From Brachynemurus nebulosus (Eukaryota > Arthropoda > Insecta > Neuroptera > Myrmeleontidae): 64,000 nt of DNA. Below, piece after piece: positions 31,671-43,968 of this stretch. Location of the stretch: the NCBI GenBank assembly GCA_035578155.1, contig JAPWDM010000045.1, positions 921,001 to 985,000 of the forward strand, in the 5' to 3' direction. Positions within the stretch are counted from its first letter, which is position 1, and each line of letters starts with the position of its first letter. Under the pieces are notes generated by a model, which did not search any database, was not told where the DNA came from, and worked only from the letters and a program-made list of their open reading frames with translations. The translations under genes and the position numbers were made by a program.

Positions 31671-32120
31671 TGGCGTAGCAAGCGGGTGGCAGGGATGGCC
31701 CTCACCAGGGGCGCCGGAGCCGCCGCGACGGTTTCGCTTAATCGTCAAGGTAAAGGTATCACCTGATTTTGATACTAGGAACATTAAAAAAATTACTCAA
31801 AAACATAGACTGAGATAAAATAACAATTAAGATATATGGCTACACTGGCTATTTTTAAGCTAGGTTACAAGTTGAAAGTAAAAAGATTTCTAGCATTTCT
31901 AGAAGTCTGGAAAACAAAGGAACACGGCGTCGTTATCGCGTAATTCCGTGAAGTGCGATGAGTCATGCTCAGAAGCCCAGGTGGCTGTAGTTTGTGCAAA
32001 AGAGGAGAGGAGACGCATGATATGATTTTGGGTATCCTTCTTTTCTCCCCCTCTTTTTATTAAAAGGGGGCGCCATTTTCAAGACTGGCCAGAAGCGCCA
32101 GTCACCCCAGCTTCACGGTC
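31671..32120. mobile_element. GC-rich TIR element fragment (CAGTGGCG end)
   Basis: Starts CAGTGGCGTAGCAAGCGGG and carries GGGGCGCCGG near 31710; the other side has GGGGGCGCCATTTTC near 32070 and CCAGTCACCCCAGCTTCACG near 32098-32118, an imperfect inverted match. The GC content contrasts with the surroundings. CAGTGGCG-type ends occur in hAT and other superfamilies, but no 8-bp duplication was found, so the class is open. Confidence 0.4.
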
Positions 32121-32235
32121 ACGTTTAAACCTTCATGTTCGTCATTACGGCGTATTTATGATAAAAATGAATATTTTTGATATTTTTATAACATTAAATG
32201 GATAAAAATGTTAAGCTTTTACGAATAATCATTCA

Positions 32236-32760
32236 TAATAGTATGTTATACACCAAGGGACTAAAGTGTGAGTTTTAATCCCGAGTGTGAAGTCTGTTGC
32301 CCGAGGGCCAAAACCAAGTAAAGGCCCGAGGACAACAAATCACACGACGGATGCAAAAAAACACTTTAGTCCTGTGGTGTATATACGTTACTATAGTTTT
32401 TGCAGTTCCGAATAATTTAAAATTATAAAAATTTTAAAAGAATTATTTAAATGTCATTTAAACTGTATGTAATAAAATTCCATTATGTATACTTTGGATA
32501 AATCAATTGAATTGTACAATACAATGTAACTGTTTATGTTTGTCTACAAGTTTGAATTTATCTATTATTTTCAATTACCTAACAACACTATTTAATTAAA
32601 GTTCTGTAAATTGTGCTTGCTGATTGGTTTAGAAGTGGGAGCAAAATAATTTTTTAGTCCCTTGGGACTAAAAGTGCCACTTTTAGCCCCAAGGGACTAA
32701 AAGTGGCACTTTGCTCCCTATTATGAGGGACTAAATCATGTCTTTTAGTCTCGGAATTAC
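32236..32760 (+). repeat. Dispersed MITE-like repeat, copy 2, with internal hairpin
   Basis: Homologous to 25-495. The ends carry CAAGGGACTAAAGTG and GAGGGACTAAATCATG. Between 32664 and 32716 the motif CTTTTAGTCCC / GGGACTAAAAGTG recurs three times in alternating orientation, giving strong hairpins that are absent from copy 1. No coding potential. Confidence 0.65.
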
Positions 32761-32779
32761 AAGAAAAATTTTTAAGTGA

Positions 32780-33950
32780 TTATTTCAACTTTTTCGTAAT
32801 ACACATCAAAAATTGAACAATATAACAAAAAAATTTTAGAAACTTTCTTTTCGATTTTTTATTGGTAAAAATACAACGAATGGTAAAAAAAATGTAAAAA
32901 GAATAAATAACAAATTTTTACGAATAATTCTCGAAATGAGGCTCCAGTGGTGCTCCGAGGTTATTTATGTCCCAGCGTTTCCAGTATCGGTATCGAGTTC
33001 GAGTATTTTTTTTATTAATCCGCCATAAGGAGAAACATTTATTTTAAAATAAAAGATCATTAAAATCGGACCATTAGTTTTTTTATTTATAACTAAATAA
33101 CCAAGTGACCGTAAAAGTGTATAATTACCAAAACCAAGATTGGTCGTAGTGATCATCTGTATTATATTTTCTTTATCTTAAATGGAGATTCGATTTGAAC
33201 AAAATTCAGTAATTATTCAAGTTTGGACTATATGATTTTTTAAATACATTTTTCAAGTTTTAGTAACCAGGAATATGGAAGCGTATTCTACATGGAAATT
33301 TCTAAGGTACACTACCCAAATTACGAAAACATGTTCCATATTATTAATCATGTATTAGTGATTTGCCGTCTTCTGTATTGTTTTCTACTATTAACACTTT
33401 AATGGCTGTATGGCCGTACGGAATCCCTGGAAAACAAATTAATCTTTTCAAAATATTCTCACAAGAATTCGTTGAAAAGTGCAGGTCGAATTCTAAAAAG
33501 TTTTTTTTACAATTTCATATAAATATCAACAAAATCCTGATAGCACGTTGGCAACACAACACTGCATTTTTTCCAATGAATATTTGCAAGATACTAAAAG
33601 TAATACCTAGATAAATATGTAGTAGATGATCCAAAAAATATATTTTGCTATGCTGTCCATCACTTATTTATTTTACGAGTACGATAGGTCACACCAAGGT
33701 CACACGATGAGTAGATGATAATGATAATTAATATTACATACGCAATTATCATATTTGTTATTTTATTATGCATGATACGAAAATATGATTGAATACATTA
33801 ATAAATTCACCATAATATTTTAAATGTTTAACCCTTAATAACTGACATCAGTGACATAAGAAGTATAATTAAGTTGAAAATAGTGTTTCTTAAACTTACA
33901 ATTGATTAAACAGAAATAATTGTAATTTTTATTAATAATAACTTTAGATG
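32780..33950. other. No recognised feature
   Basis: AT-rich sequence. Short open frames at 32965-33156 (minus) and 33363-33614 (plus) have no recognised domain and look like chance. No repeat structure was seen. Confidence 0.5.
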
Positions 33951-33953
33951 TAC

Positions 33954-34215
33954 TAGAGATGGAAACGAAAGTGATTTTCTTAATCAGTTCCCGCCCGCTC
34001 TCGATTTTACTTGATACTCCCGTTAACTCCTTCCCGTTTTCTAAAAATTAGCCCCATTCCGTTTTATTATTTCGACTTTCGCTTTATTGGTGTTGTGTAA
34101 TAATTTCTGTCCGCAGCCATTCCCGTAAAAAATTGTCACTCTCATCCGTTTACACTTCAGCTCGTTTTAAGAAAATCGTACCCCGAAAAAACACTCAGCC
34201 CGATTCCCATCTCTA
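33954..34215. mobile_element. hAT-like MITE, TAGAGATGG ends
   Basis: Left end TAGAGATGGAAACG and right end CGATTCCCATCTCTA form an imperfect TIR. Flanking 8-mers AGATGTAC (33946-33953) and AGCTGTAC (34216-34223) agree at 7 of 8 positions, as expected for an 8-bp hAT duplication. At 262 bp it is non-autonomous. Confidence 0.7.
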
Positions 34216-34223
34216 AGCTGTAC

Positions 34224-36070
<1,847 letters not shown>

Positions 36071-36325
36071 CCGCTATGTTTTAATATGTGTAGGTCCCCC
36101 CTATAGAAGTTAAAAGCTGAAATTTGGTAAGTGGGGCTCATTTGCGATGCACCTGATACTATCAAAGTGGGGTCAAATTTTGGAAAAATTTTGGATCCGA
36201 CCCATCTTTTAGGGAGGTGGTGGGGGGCAGTAAGACAGTAAAACTTTTCCAAACCAGTTGGAAATAATGTTTCGGTTGATTATCTACAACATATCCATAA
36301 TTTAGCTTCCTAGGATGCTGAATCT

Positions 36326-36377
36326 CGGGGGCTTCCCCCTCTATTCCCCTAGGAGGGAATAGAGGGGGAAGCCCCCG
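36326..36377. repeat. Perfect GC-rich palindrome, 23-bp arms
   Basis: Arms at 36326-36348 and 36355-36377 are exact reverse complements; the arm begins CGGGGGCTTCCCCCTCTATT. The spacer is six bases, CTAGGA. It sits at the boundary between a short unique block and the degenerate satellite. Confidence 0.95.
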
Positions 36378-36379
36378 GG

Positions 36380-36960
36380 AATTAACGTAGCGAGTTGAAA
36401 TTTAGTGTGTTGATAAAGTTCGTACCTAGGTTGTGCTTTTTAGAGGTTTTAATATCTTCCCCCCACCCCCACCATTTTTAAGCTACAATTTCATGCTTTT
36501 TCGACGTTTTCGAAGTTTGTATCACTCGCACAGGTCATCCAAATAAACCTAGAGGCCTGAAATTTTGTATTCGGATTGAGTTTGTATCAAGGGGGTGCCT
36601 TTTGGGAGTCTCAACTTTTAACCCGTACCCCCACCGTTTTTATACCAAAAAGAACATGATTTTTCTTGTTTTTTAACATTTTCGTTCGGGTCAAAATCTC
36701 CCCAAATAAACCTAGAGGGCTGAAATTTTGTGTACAGGTGAAGTTAATAGCCAGCCCCTGCTTTTTGGAGGTTTCAAATTTTAACCCTTACCCCCACGAT
36801 TTTTATGACAATATTTCCTTGATTTTTTTCACTTTTTTCTAACACGCCTAGAGACTCTCTGAGTAAACGTAGAGGGCTGAAATTTTGTGCCTTAATGTGG
36901 AAAACCTAAAAGTTAGTGCTTTTTAGGGTTTCCACATTACTTTTCCCCCCACTTCGCCAA
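36380..36960 (+). repeat. Degenerate satellite, period about 165 bp
   Basis: Four imperfect units each contain AAACCTAGAGG.CTGAAATTT, TGT, then GCTTTTTGGAGGTTTCAA-like text, CCCCCACC.TTTT and TTTTCTTGATTTTTT-like text. Key blocks recur near 36395, 36550, 36712 and 36868. Related text starts as early as 36100 (GCTGAAATTTGGT). No ORF. Confidence 0.75.
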
Positions 36961-37411
36961 TTTTTGCATCCGAATTCAATAGTATTGTTAAATGTGTTTA
37001 AGATGCTTTGTGGCTTTATATTTATACTATAAGTAAGCGAATAGTAAATTTAAAAATTTAAATTAAAAGAAATGAACTTACTTTTATAACAAATGCAATA
37101 CATATATTATATTAAGTAATTTAAAAATGTTATTAAAGTTAATGTTTATTTATAAAGTTGGAATTTTGGATTATTATTTATAAAATAGAAATTTTGGATT
37201 TTTTTACAAAGAAAAATATCTTCATAAAGGCCTTCCAGTTTACTTTTTAAGGTCCCTTCTTAATATTTAAAAATAAAACACAAAGGAAATTGGCGGATAA
37301 GCATGGGTAGGAATGCCCTCGTACGAATTGTGTTGGCTTTTTTACTGCTAAGTGCTATCGGCACAAAATTGAAATTTACTGCCCTTAAAAACTTAAAACC
37401 TTTTCTTAAAG

Positions 37412-37570
37412 CCCCGATTAGCCGGACACTCATCATCAGTTTTGAAACCACCAAAATGACAAATCGCTTGTAGACTTCCAATCACATTTCGCTTGTTGAC
37501 ATTCAATACCGAAGATGAAGGGAAAAATTCGACTTCCGTGATGGGGCCCCGCTGCTCACGACGTTCTTTT
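37412..37570 (+). repeat. 160-bp dispersed repeat with terminal hairpin and oligo-T, copy 2
   Basis: Second copy of the repeat at 4618-4785, same strand, about 90% alike by eye. The two internal 24-bp subrepeats, the CGTGA..TCACG hairpin (here with a GGGGCCCC core) and the terminal T-run are all kept. The flanks of the two copies are unrelated, so the unit moves independently. Confidence 0.75.
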
Positions 37571-38007
37571 TTTTTGACGATTTCATTTTATGATAAAATT
37601 TGATTCTACTTAACATCATTACTCATTACATCGCACTACGCATGACGCGGCTGACGTGTATCAACATTGAGTCTTTTTGGAGTAGTATAAGTTTCTGAAT
37701 TGAAAAACAACGTTATTGAACGTCACAAAAAGAAAGAAGAAAAATATATCTGTGATTAAAAATACACTGAAAAATTAATAATATTTAGTGTCTTTCGACT
37801 TAAAAATTGTAATTTCTTACAATTTTATTTAAAATAGGGATTTGATTTAATATTTGTGACTTTAAATAAGAGAAAATACATCTCAGCTTACTGGAATTTA
37901 TTTTCCATGTTCTTCAAATAATAATCGGTAAATTAACATTATGTTTGGTATTAATGTACAGCATTTTTAAAGAGCTTTCCGATGATTTAGCCACATATGG
38001 CGTCTTA

Positions 38008-38167
38008 GGCCGGGCGCATATTAAGACGCAGTTAACACATCTCAATATACGTCTGGCCACACAGTTTATTTCTCGTGGTTTCCTGCCCTGCTCTGCTCTA
38101 CTCTGCTCTGCCTTGCCCTACCCTGTCCTGCGTTTACTGCGTGACGCAGCTCAATGTGCGCCTGGCC
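38008..38167. mobile_element. Harbinger-like MITE, TTA flanks, 160 bp
   Basis: Termini GGCCGGGCGCATATTAAG and the complement of GGCCAGGCGCACATTGAG, with TTA at 38005-38007 and 38168-38170. A 3-bp TWA duplication and GG-starting TIRs are typical of PIF/Harbinger. The centre has a CT-rich tract of CTGCTCTG repeats. Confidence 0.8.
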
Positions 38168-38209
38168 TTAAGGGCCCCATACACAATGAGATCTGTATTG
38201 CTACATGTA

Positions 38210-38664
38210 AAGCGGGTTCTACACGATGCTACGAACGTTCCTTCCAACATTCGATCGAACGTTTGAGGCAGTTAAGTTCGATAGTTGGTGCGACGAATGT
38301 ATCTGCTACACGGTGAATCGAATGTTTGATCCAATACGAATGATGATGTATTGGTACTCAGTGGCGAGGCTGTTATCTGTCTGATGTTATCTCTAATGTT
38401 ATACACTGATGTTGTCTCTCTTCACATGAACGAGCGTGCAGCTGCTGAGTCGAACCAACCAACGAACCAACATTGACCTTCAAACGTTCGAAGCACCCCT
38501 TTGACTCGGTGCAAAAATACCGACATCGAACGGGACACGACCAAATGCGAACGTTTGACGGTCGACATTGGACACTCGTAGGTTCGAACAACGGCTACAC
38601 GATGCTATGAACCATCCAACGTCGAATGTTGGAAGGTGTTCGTAGCATCGTGTAGCAGCGGCTT
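38210..38664. mobile_element. Nested TA-flanked MITE, 455 bp
   Basis: Termini AAGCGGGTTCTACACGATG and the complement of AAGCCGCTGCTACACGATG continue into CTACGAAC and CCTTCCAACATTCG in both arms. TA is present at 38208-38209 and 38665-38666. A third, internal copy of CTACACGATGCTATGAAC lies at 38595-38612. The interior shows GAACGTTTG direct repeats. Confidence 0.75.
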
Positions 38665-38851
38665 TACAGGTATCAGTATCGTGATATCGTGATACCGATC
38701 TCGCCGTGTATGTGACTGTCTCGGTATCACTGTATCAGTATCAGCAAGTATCAGCTGGTATCGTGTTTGTCTCAAGTATCGTGGTAACTATGGTTGCATT
38801 TTTCTTTTTGACATTTAATAAAGTAAATAATTGTTATTTATTTGAATAATC

Positions 38852-38959
38852 ATGTCTGCAGATAGAGATTTTTGGGAAGATTTTATTAATATGTATAAAT
38901 TATAACCATGTTTATGGGATTCAAAATGTAAAGAGGTTTGTAATAGAGAACTACGTTAA
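38852..38959 (+). pseudogene. N-terminal MADF (Myb/SANT-like) domain fragment
   Basis: ATG at 38852 opens MSADRDFWEDFINMYK; codon 18 is TAA, after which the same frame continues PCLWDSKCKEVCNRELR before another TAA at 38957-38959. F(W)..FI..Y...PCLW......Y-R-ELR is the start of the MADF DNA-binding domain found in insect Adf-1 relatives and in the second protein of PIF/Harbinger transposons. Only the first third of the domain is present, so this is an internal-deletion remnant. Confidence 0.6.
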
Positions 38960-39555
38960 TCCTACACTCTACCATTTCTAATAACTTCCGGAAAAGTGTT
39001 TTGTCCATTCACAAATAATTTCTGAAATCATTTGGCTGGCTCAGTTTTAACTCTTAAATCAAATTAAAAATAGTACCTATACTTATGTCTATCTTTTAAC
39101 CATCGCTTTTTTTGTGTTATTTTATCTTTTAACCACTCTGACACTGCAATTTCTTTATTACTAAAATTTTCGCAATTTTCTTTATTATTAAAATTTTTGT
39201 TTGATTCAGTTTCAGCATGTGTGTGCTAAATAAACATGATACAAATCTCAGATATATGTATCGCTATTTGTATCGATACAAGGTATCGATACAGATCTCA
39301 CCGTGTACAGATCTCACCTTTCGAGTTTAAAACAATAGGGTTGGAGTGGCTGGGACTTTAGGGGTTGGTTATAGAAGATTACTATGTAGGTCATAATGGT
39401 TTCCCCCTCCATGTTATAGAAACAGTTTTGATAAATTTTAATTATCTTTTGCAGTTCCAAAGATACCTATAAGGCCTGTCTTGTTTCTAAATTAACATCC
39501 CGTATATTATCCAGTTATTTCACTTTTCTCATGAGTTTAGTATTCTTCAGAAATA

Positions 39556-40020
39556 ACACAGTAAATAGTCTACTAATCCTCTTGTAACATAAGTATGACT
39601 GTGCCTTATATTTACGTTACACTCTATTATTAATTCAATTTTGTTAGAAGTACATAATGCCTATTTTTTATTTTAATATGTTCTTAATTAACCTTAGTAT
39701 TTTTCATTTTTATGTTCTTTTAAAAGAATTATCAATGAAATTATATATTTCGGAAAAACGAAGAGATCGTAGCAATATGAAGTGTAGTATTTGTGAAGGA
39801 CCAAACAAACTATAGTACAACCCACCGGATTATTTGCATGCAAAAATGATTAAATTATAAGGTAATTTAATATATCGCATGCAAGACATAAGAGGAAAAG
39901 GTGACATTAAATTTTCTTTATCAAAAACTAATATCTAATTGACTTTAGTTGTTCAGAAATTGTTACCTATTTAAGTGTTTCGGTATGATTCAAGTAGTAC
40001 AATAAAATTAGGGCTATGAT
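39556..40020 (+). repeat. Dispersed repeat shared with 752-1150
   Basis: Collinear with 752-1150 (see there). This copy is slightly longer and lacks the neighbouring host exon 3. Homology fades at GTAGTACAATAAAATT, after which sequences differ. Confidence 0.65.
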
Positions 40021-40029
40021 TTAAACGGT

Positions 40030-40330
40030 CAGTAGAAAATTACAGTTTCGGTCAGTAAGAACATATAAACGGTAAGTTTAATAACAGATTTGGCGGTAAA
40101 ATGTGAGCAGTAAAAAAATTGAAACGGACAGTAGAATATTTTGAAATGAGCAGTTCAATATATACTTGGCTTGTTAAAAATTCAATTGGTCAGTAAAATT
40201 AATAATTGGTAAGTAACTTGTTAGCATAGTTGTTAAATCGAAATTGGTCAGTTAAAAATCTTGAAGTACGTGGTTTTATAAATACTCTCTAGGAGTAAAA
40301 AATGTGATTGGTCTGTTGAATAATTTTTAT
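40030..40330 (+). repeat. Irregular interspersed motif array, GGTCAGTAAAA-like
   Basis: About ten imperfect occurrences of GGTCAGT(A/T)AAAAT (also GGACAGTAGAAT, GAGCAGTAAAA, GGTCTGTTGAAT) within 300 bases, spaced 15-40 bases, all in the same orientation. No ORF. It looks like a degenerated short-unit repeat directly downstream of the dispersed repeat at 39.6 kb. Confidence 0.5.
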
Positions 40331-40827
40331 TATTAAAATAAAAGTTAAAAATAGATATTAAAAAAAAAATATAAACTTTTACAATCATAAAGAGTTGTAT
40401 CTAAATAATTTACCTAAAAAATGATAATTTAACATGTTCCTTTTCTTCTAGATTTTGGGTAAAATATAGAAAGCATGGGCTACGTAAATGATTTAATTAA
40501 ATAAATTAAAATCGAAATACAGTTTTAACTGGAAAGAAACCGTAATTTAAATTAAAATAAAATACGCTGCCAATAGGGTGGGCACACAGCTTCTTTGTAG
40601 TCGTAAAAGGCTTTAAAACAGTATTCTACCAAATATACATATTATATACCGTGAAATTATATTTTCGCCTTGAAGTTTATAAAAAACTGTTGTAACTCAA
40701 AAGACTTAAAGGCTAAATTATAAAATAATAGCAAAAATATTTTAGAAACTAACCCCCAATATACCCTAAAAATTTGAGCGAGATAGGACTAGCAGTAAAT
40801 AAGATATTGACATTTAATGGGACTTCA

Positions 40828-41117
40828 TGGTAGCGGCGTAGCTACCGTTACTCCGATTTCGATTAAATTCATAGGGGACCATATGGGAACCAAACTACAT
40901 AATTTCTGAAAATTTCATAAAAAAGAATTGAGTAGTTCCGAAGTTATGCCACTTGGTGCAATTTTGGAATGACATGGTGGCGGCGTTGCTACCGTTACTC
41001 CGATTTTGATTAAATTCATAGGGGACCATCGCGGAGCCAAACTGCATAATTTCTGAAAATTTCATTAAAAACAATCGAATAGTTCGGAAGTTATGCCACT
41101 TGGTGCAAAATTGGAGA
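40828..41117 (+). repeat. Tandem dimer, unit about 145 bp
   Basis: Two adjacent units share ATGGTAGCGGCGT(A/T)GCTACC, GTTACTCCGATTT, TAAATTCATAGGGGACCAT, AATTTCTGAAAATTTCAT and GAAGTTATGCCACTTGGTGC. The second ends in a short ACAGACGGACAGAC array (41110-41142), a phrase seen next to such repeats in many insect genomes. The minus frame at 40895-41149 is a by-product of the repeat. Confidence 0.85.
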
Positions 41118-41924
41118 CACACAGACGGACAGACAGACGGACAGCCCAAACCAAAATTGTTCAGGAAGCTCTAAAACGTAAAATGTGCGTAAAAATTTGA
41201 TTTTGGAGAGAAAAATTTTTTATTTTTCAAAAGTGATCACAATGCTTCCGCTACTTTAATAGTCTCGGAAGCAAAAATGACTTTATTGAAAGTTACGCTG
41301 GATAACATGTGGAAAGGGAGAGCCAGAATCGAGTTACGTAGTTTTATTTGGAACAATTTTGCAAACATGAATTTAAATGTGAAAATTCATGAATAATCTT
41401 GAATTACTTATGAGGTACTTAATACTTTGAATATTTTGAATTAAACAATACTTCCTCAAGCGAATTATGCAACCATGTGGTCACACAATCTTTACATTAA
41501 AATTCTTACTGTCAGGGGACGTGGTTTTTAAGAAAATTTGAATAAGCCGCCAAAAAGTGCCTTAATTTTCATATTTTATAATAAAAAGTTTTTGTGGGTA
41601 CTATTATTTATTAATAAATATATTTTTTTTTTTTATTTAAATATTTTATCGATGCATCGACATCTAAAGGTCATTAGCATCTGTACTAATACATTTAATG
41701 TTAATACAATTAGTTAATACTAGTATGATTAAATAGCATAGTTACATAACAGCGCTCGATAATAATATTTTTGTAACAATAATATTTTTGTGTATATCTA
41801 TAAAGTAAATAAATAGTTAATTAGGTGTTATAACCAGTAGTGTTTTCCTTGGATTAATAGGTGAGTATTTACAATGTTGTTTGTTTACTATTTTTATTTT
41901 TTACCTTTTTTTTTGTTTTATTTT

Positions 41925-42233
41925 TTATAATTTATTAAATAAATTTATTTTTTGAAGGTATTTAATCAGATTGTTTTGATCTTGTTCTGGATTTAAGCAG
42001 CTGGATAGATTGTTGGCAATCCCGAACTCTCTTCTTAATTGCTGGTGGGTAGGGCTTTCTACCATTATATGCTGAACAGACAGTGTTGTGTTACATATTA
42101 TACATTGTGGCGGAGGTTCTTTTGTTAACAGGTGTGAATGTGTTAATCGTGTATGACCCAGCCTTAATCTTGTTAATTTAGTGTAAATTTCTCTGTCGTA
42201 AGATTGGTAGAAGGAATTAGTCGACTGTTTCAC
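41925..42233 (-). pseudogene. LINE C-terminal CCHC-like finger
   Basis: The frame continues the RNase H ORF after a frameshift near 42240. It contains LTRLRLGHTRLTHSHLL, PPPQCIICNTTLSVQHIMVE (C..C, then His) where the last Cys of the finger is Ser, and ends at 41925 with LQKINLFNKL. This region is thought to help RNA or target binding in I-type elements. Confidence 0.75.
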
Positions 42234-42249
42234 TATCTTTAATTTTTGG

Positions 42250-43165
42250 TTAGAGTCGTTCCACTTTTGTTGCCAAAGGCCTACGTTTTATTTCGTTAAT
42301 TATGTCTTTGCATGGTAGTTGTATATTAATTGGTGGACTCATATTTTCAATCATACTTTTCGCTGCTAGATCCGCGTGTTCATTACGTGGTATACCAACA
42401 TGTGATGGTACCCAAAGAAAGGTAATTTGCTTTCCTCGTGTTTGCAATCTGTCGTATAGGTGTAACAGTTTAGTTATTAATTGGTTAGTGGATGATGGTT
42501 TATTTATGGATATGATTGAGCTCAGGGAGTCTGTTATTATAAGGTATTTGTTGTGTGGCTTTTGTTCTGTCTTTTTTAATGCTTGTTGTATGGCGGTGAA
42601 TTTGGCAGTGTATATGGAGCTAATGTCTGGCAGTTTATGTTGTGTTATCTCGTCGTTCTGAACAATGGCATAGGATACTTGTCGATCTTTCTTGCTTGCG
42701 TCTGTGTAGATTTTTTCATATTCTTTGTATTCATCTAGTATATCCTTATACAATGCTCGAAATGTTATAGGGTTTGTTTCGTTTTTTCTATGGATCATTA
42801 ATCTTGAATCTACATTGAATTCAAATATTTTCCATGGGGGGAAACTGGTTGGATTTTGTTTTAGAACGGATGGAAATTTGAATGAGATTTCCTGTAATAT
42901 GTTATGTAATCTAATATGGAAAGGCTTCTTGTAGTTAGGGTGTTGTTGATAAATTTCTAGGTGTTTCTGTGAGTTGACAATTTTAAAACAAGGATGTTTG
43001 GGGAGGGTTTTAACTTTTAAGGTGTATTTTGTTGTTAGATATTTAAATCTAAAATTTAAGGGTGGTGTAGATGCTTCTACTTGGAGACTTCCTATAGGCG
43101 TTAAATATCTAACACTGGTAAAAGTTTCTGTTTTTATGTATAAAAATATGAGGATTTCTTCACAC
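42250..43165 (-). pseudogene. LINE RT thumb/connector and RNase H domain
   Basis: From about 43165 the minus frame gives the connector (YLTPIGSLQVEAST, LHNILQEISFKFPS), continuing without interruption into RNase H: KIYTDASKKD (Asp), a helix TAKFTAIQQAL in which the catalytic Glu is Lys, YLIITDSLSSI (Asp), FLWVPSHVGIPRNEHADLAAK (final Asp). Loss of the Glu and the frameshift at 42240 indicate an inactive copy. Confidence 0.8.
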
Positions 43166-43410
43166 GCTACATATTTTTAGATTTGTCTTTTTTAGAAAGA
43201 ATAAAAACATAGATTTTGAATATGAAACCTATTTGCCATTCTTGTTTATCTTTCAAAAGTTACAAATTCATTTGTAAAATTTATATTTGTGGAAGGAAAA
43301 AGCACGGATTGCCAACATTATTAGTCTGTATTTAACATCAAGAAGAGTGCCAAGTATATTTTGAATTTGGTAGTCACAGATAAAAATTTTTTACTATACA
43401 CTTTTTAATC

Positions 43411-43781
43411 TTGTATAATTATCGAACTTATTACCTACACGATAGACATTTTGAACTCCGTACAGATTGTAATGCTCTCATCTATCTATTTCAAACCCCA
43501 CAAAAATACAATAAACTCTCAAGATGGCTTCTAAAAATATCTCAATATAACTTCACACCTGTACATGTACGTGGCGCTGATAACAATATTTGTGATATGC
43601 TAAGTCGATTATTTGATACAGAAAAAACAGATATCGAAAATAATGAAAATTCAAAAATAGATATAAATACTAAATACAATATACAAGAAATAAAAAATAA
43701 TTTACAAACAATACAAAATAATTTAGAACCAAATGATAATCAAATAAACTTAATAAATACTATACAAAATGAAAATAATTT
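43411..43781 (+). pseudogene. Ty3/gypsy RNase H fragment (5' part of split pol)
   Basis: Starts abruptly with YLHDRHFELRTDCNALIYL and continues SRWLLKISQYNFTPVHVRG and DNNICDMLSRL, the C-terminal half of the gypsy-type RNase H with its HxxGxxNxxADxLSR-like end (here Ala-Asp is replaced). Then comes an Asn/Ile-rich linker. The reading frame is cut at 43781 by a LINE and resumes at 49684 in the same phase. RT, protease and gag are missing. Confidence 0.85.
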
Positions 43782-43968
43782 TCACAGTCTTGTATATATT
43801 CTACTAGTATATACATCTTTAATTGTTGTGTAGCGCGTTTGTATATAATTACATTAATTAACGAGTAGAAAAATATATACTTAGTGTAAAAATAAGTGAT
43901 TAAATTACCGCATATAGGTAGTTGAAACACTCCTAAGTGTCTTCCACGGCACATCTTCGGATGTGACC

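Larger units (their letters stand above)
38182..39305. mobile_element. TIR element carrying a MADF gene remnant and a nested MITE
   Basis: Ends are CACAATGAGATCTGTAT at the left and ATACAGATCTCACCGTG at the right, flanked by TA (38180-38181, 39306-39307). It contains a nested 455-bp element (38210-38664), a tract rich in GTATCA/GTATCG (38670-38790), and the start of a MADF-like protein at 38852. Small palindromes of TATCGATA lie next to the right end. The MADF gene suggests descent from an autonomous two-gene transposon such as PIF/Harbinger. Confidence 0.65.
41621..43185 (-). mobile_element. 5'-truncated I-like LINE on the minus strand
   Basis: The 3' end is marked by a poly-A of the minus strand (oligo-T near 41622-41633) after a roughly 290-base 3' UTR; the 5' end is lost at about 43185, in the RT thumb. 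RNase H and a C-terminal finger are present. Its tail GHTRLTHSHLL is very like GHSTLTHSYLL of the split LINE at 5.3 kb, so both belong to one clade. The target duplication was not identified. Confidence 0.8.

Noticed and set aside
40895..41149. 84-aa minus-strand ORF over the 145-bp tandem dimer
   Set aside because: The peptide repeats itself exactly with the DNA unit and starts in an ACGGACAGAC array; it is a by-product of the tandem repeat.
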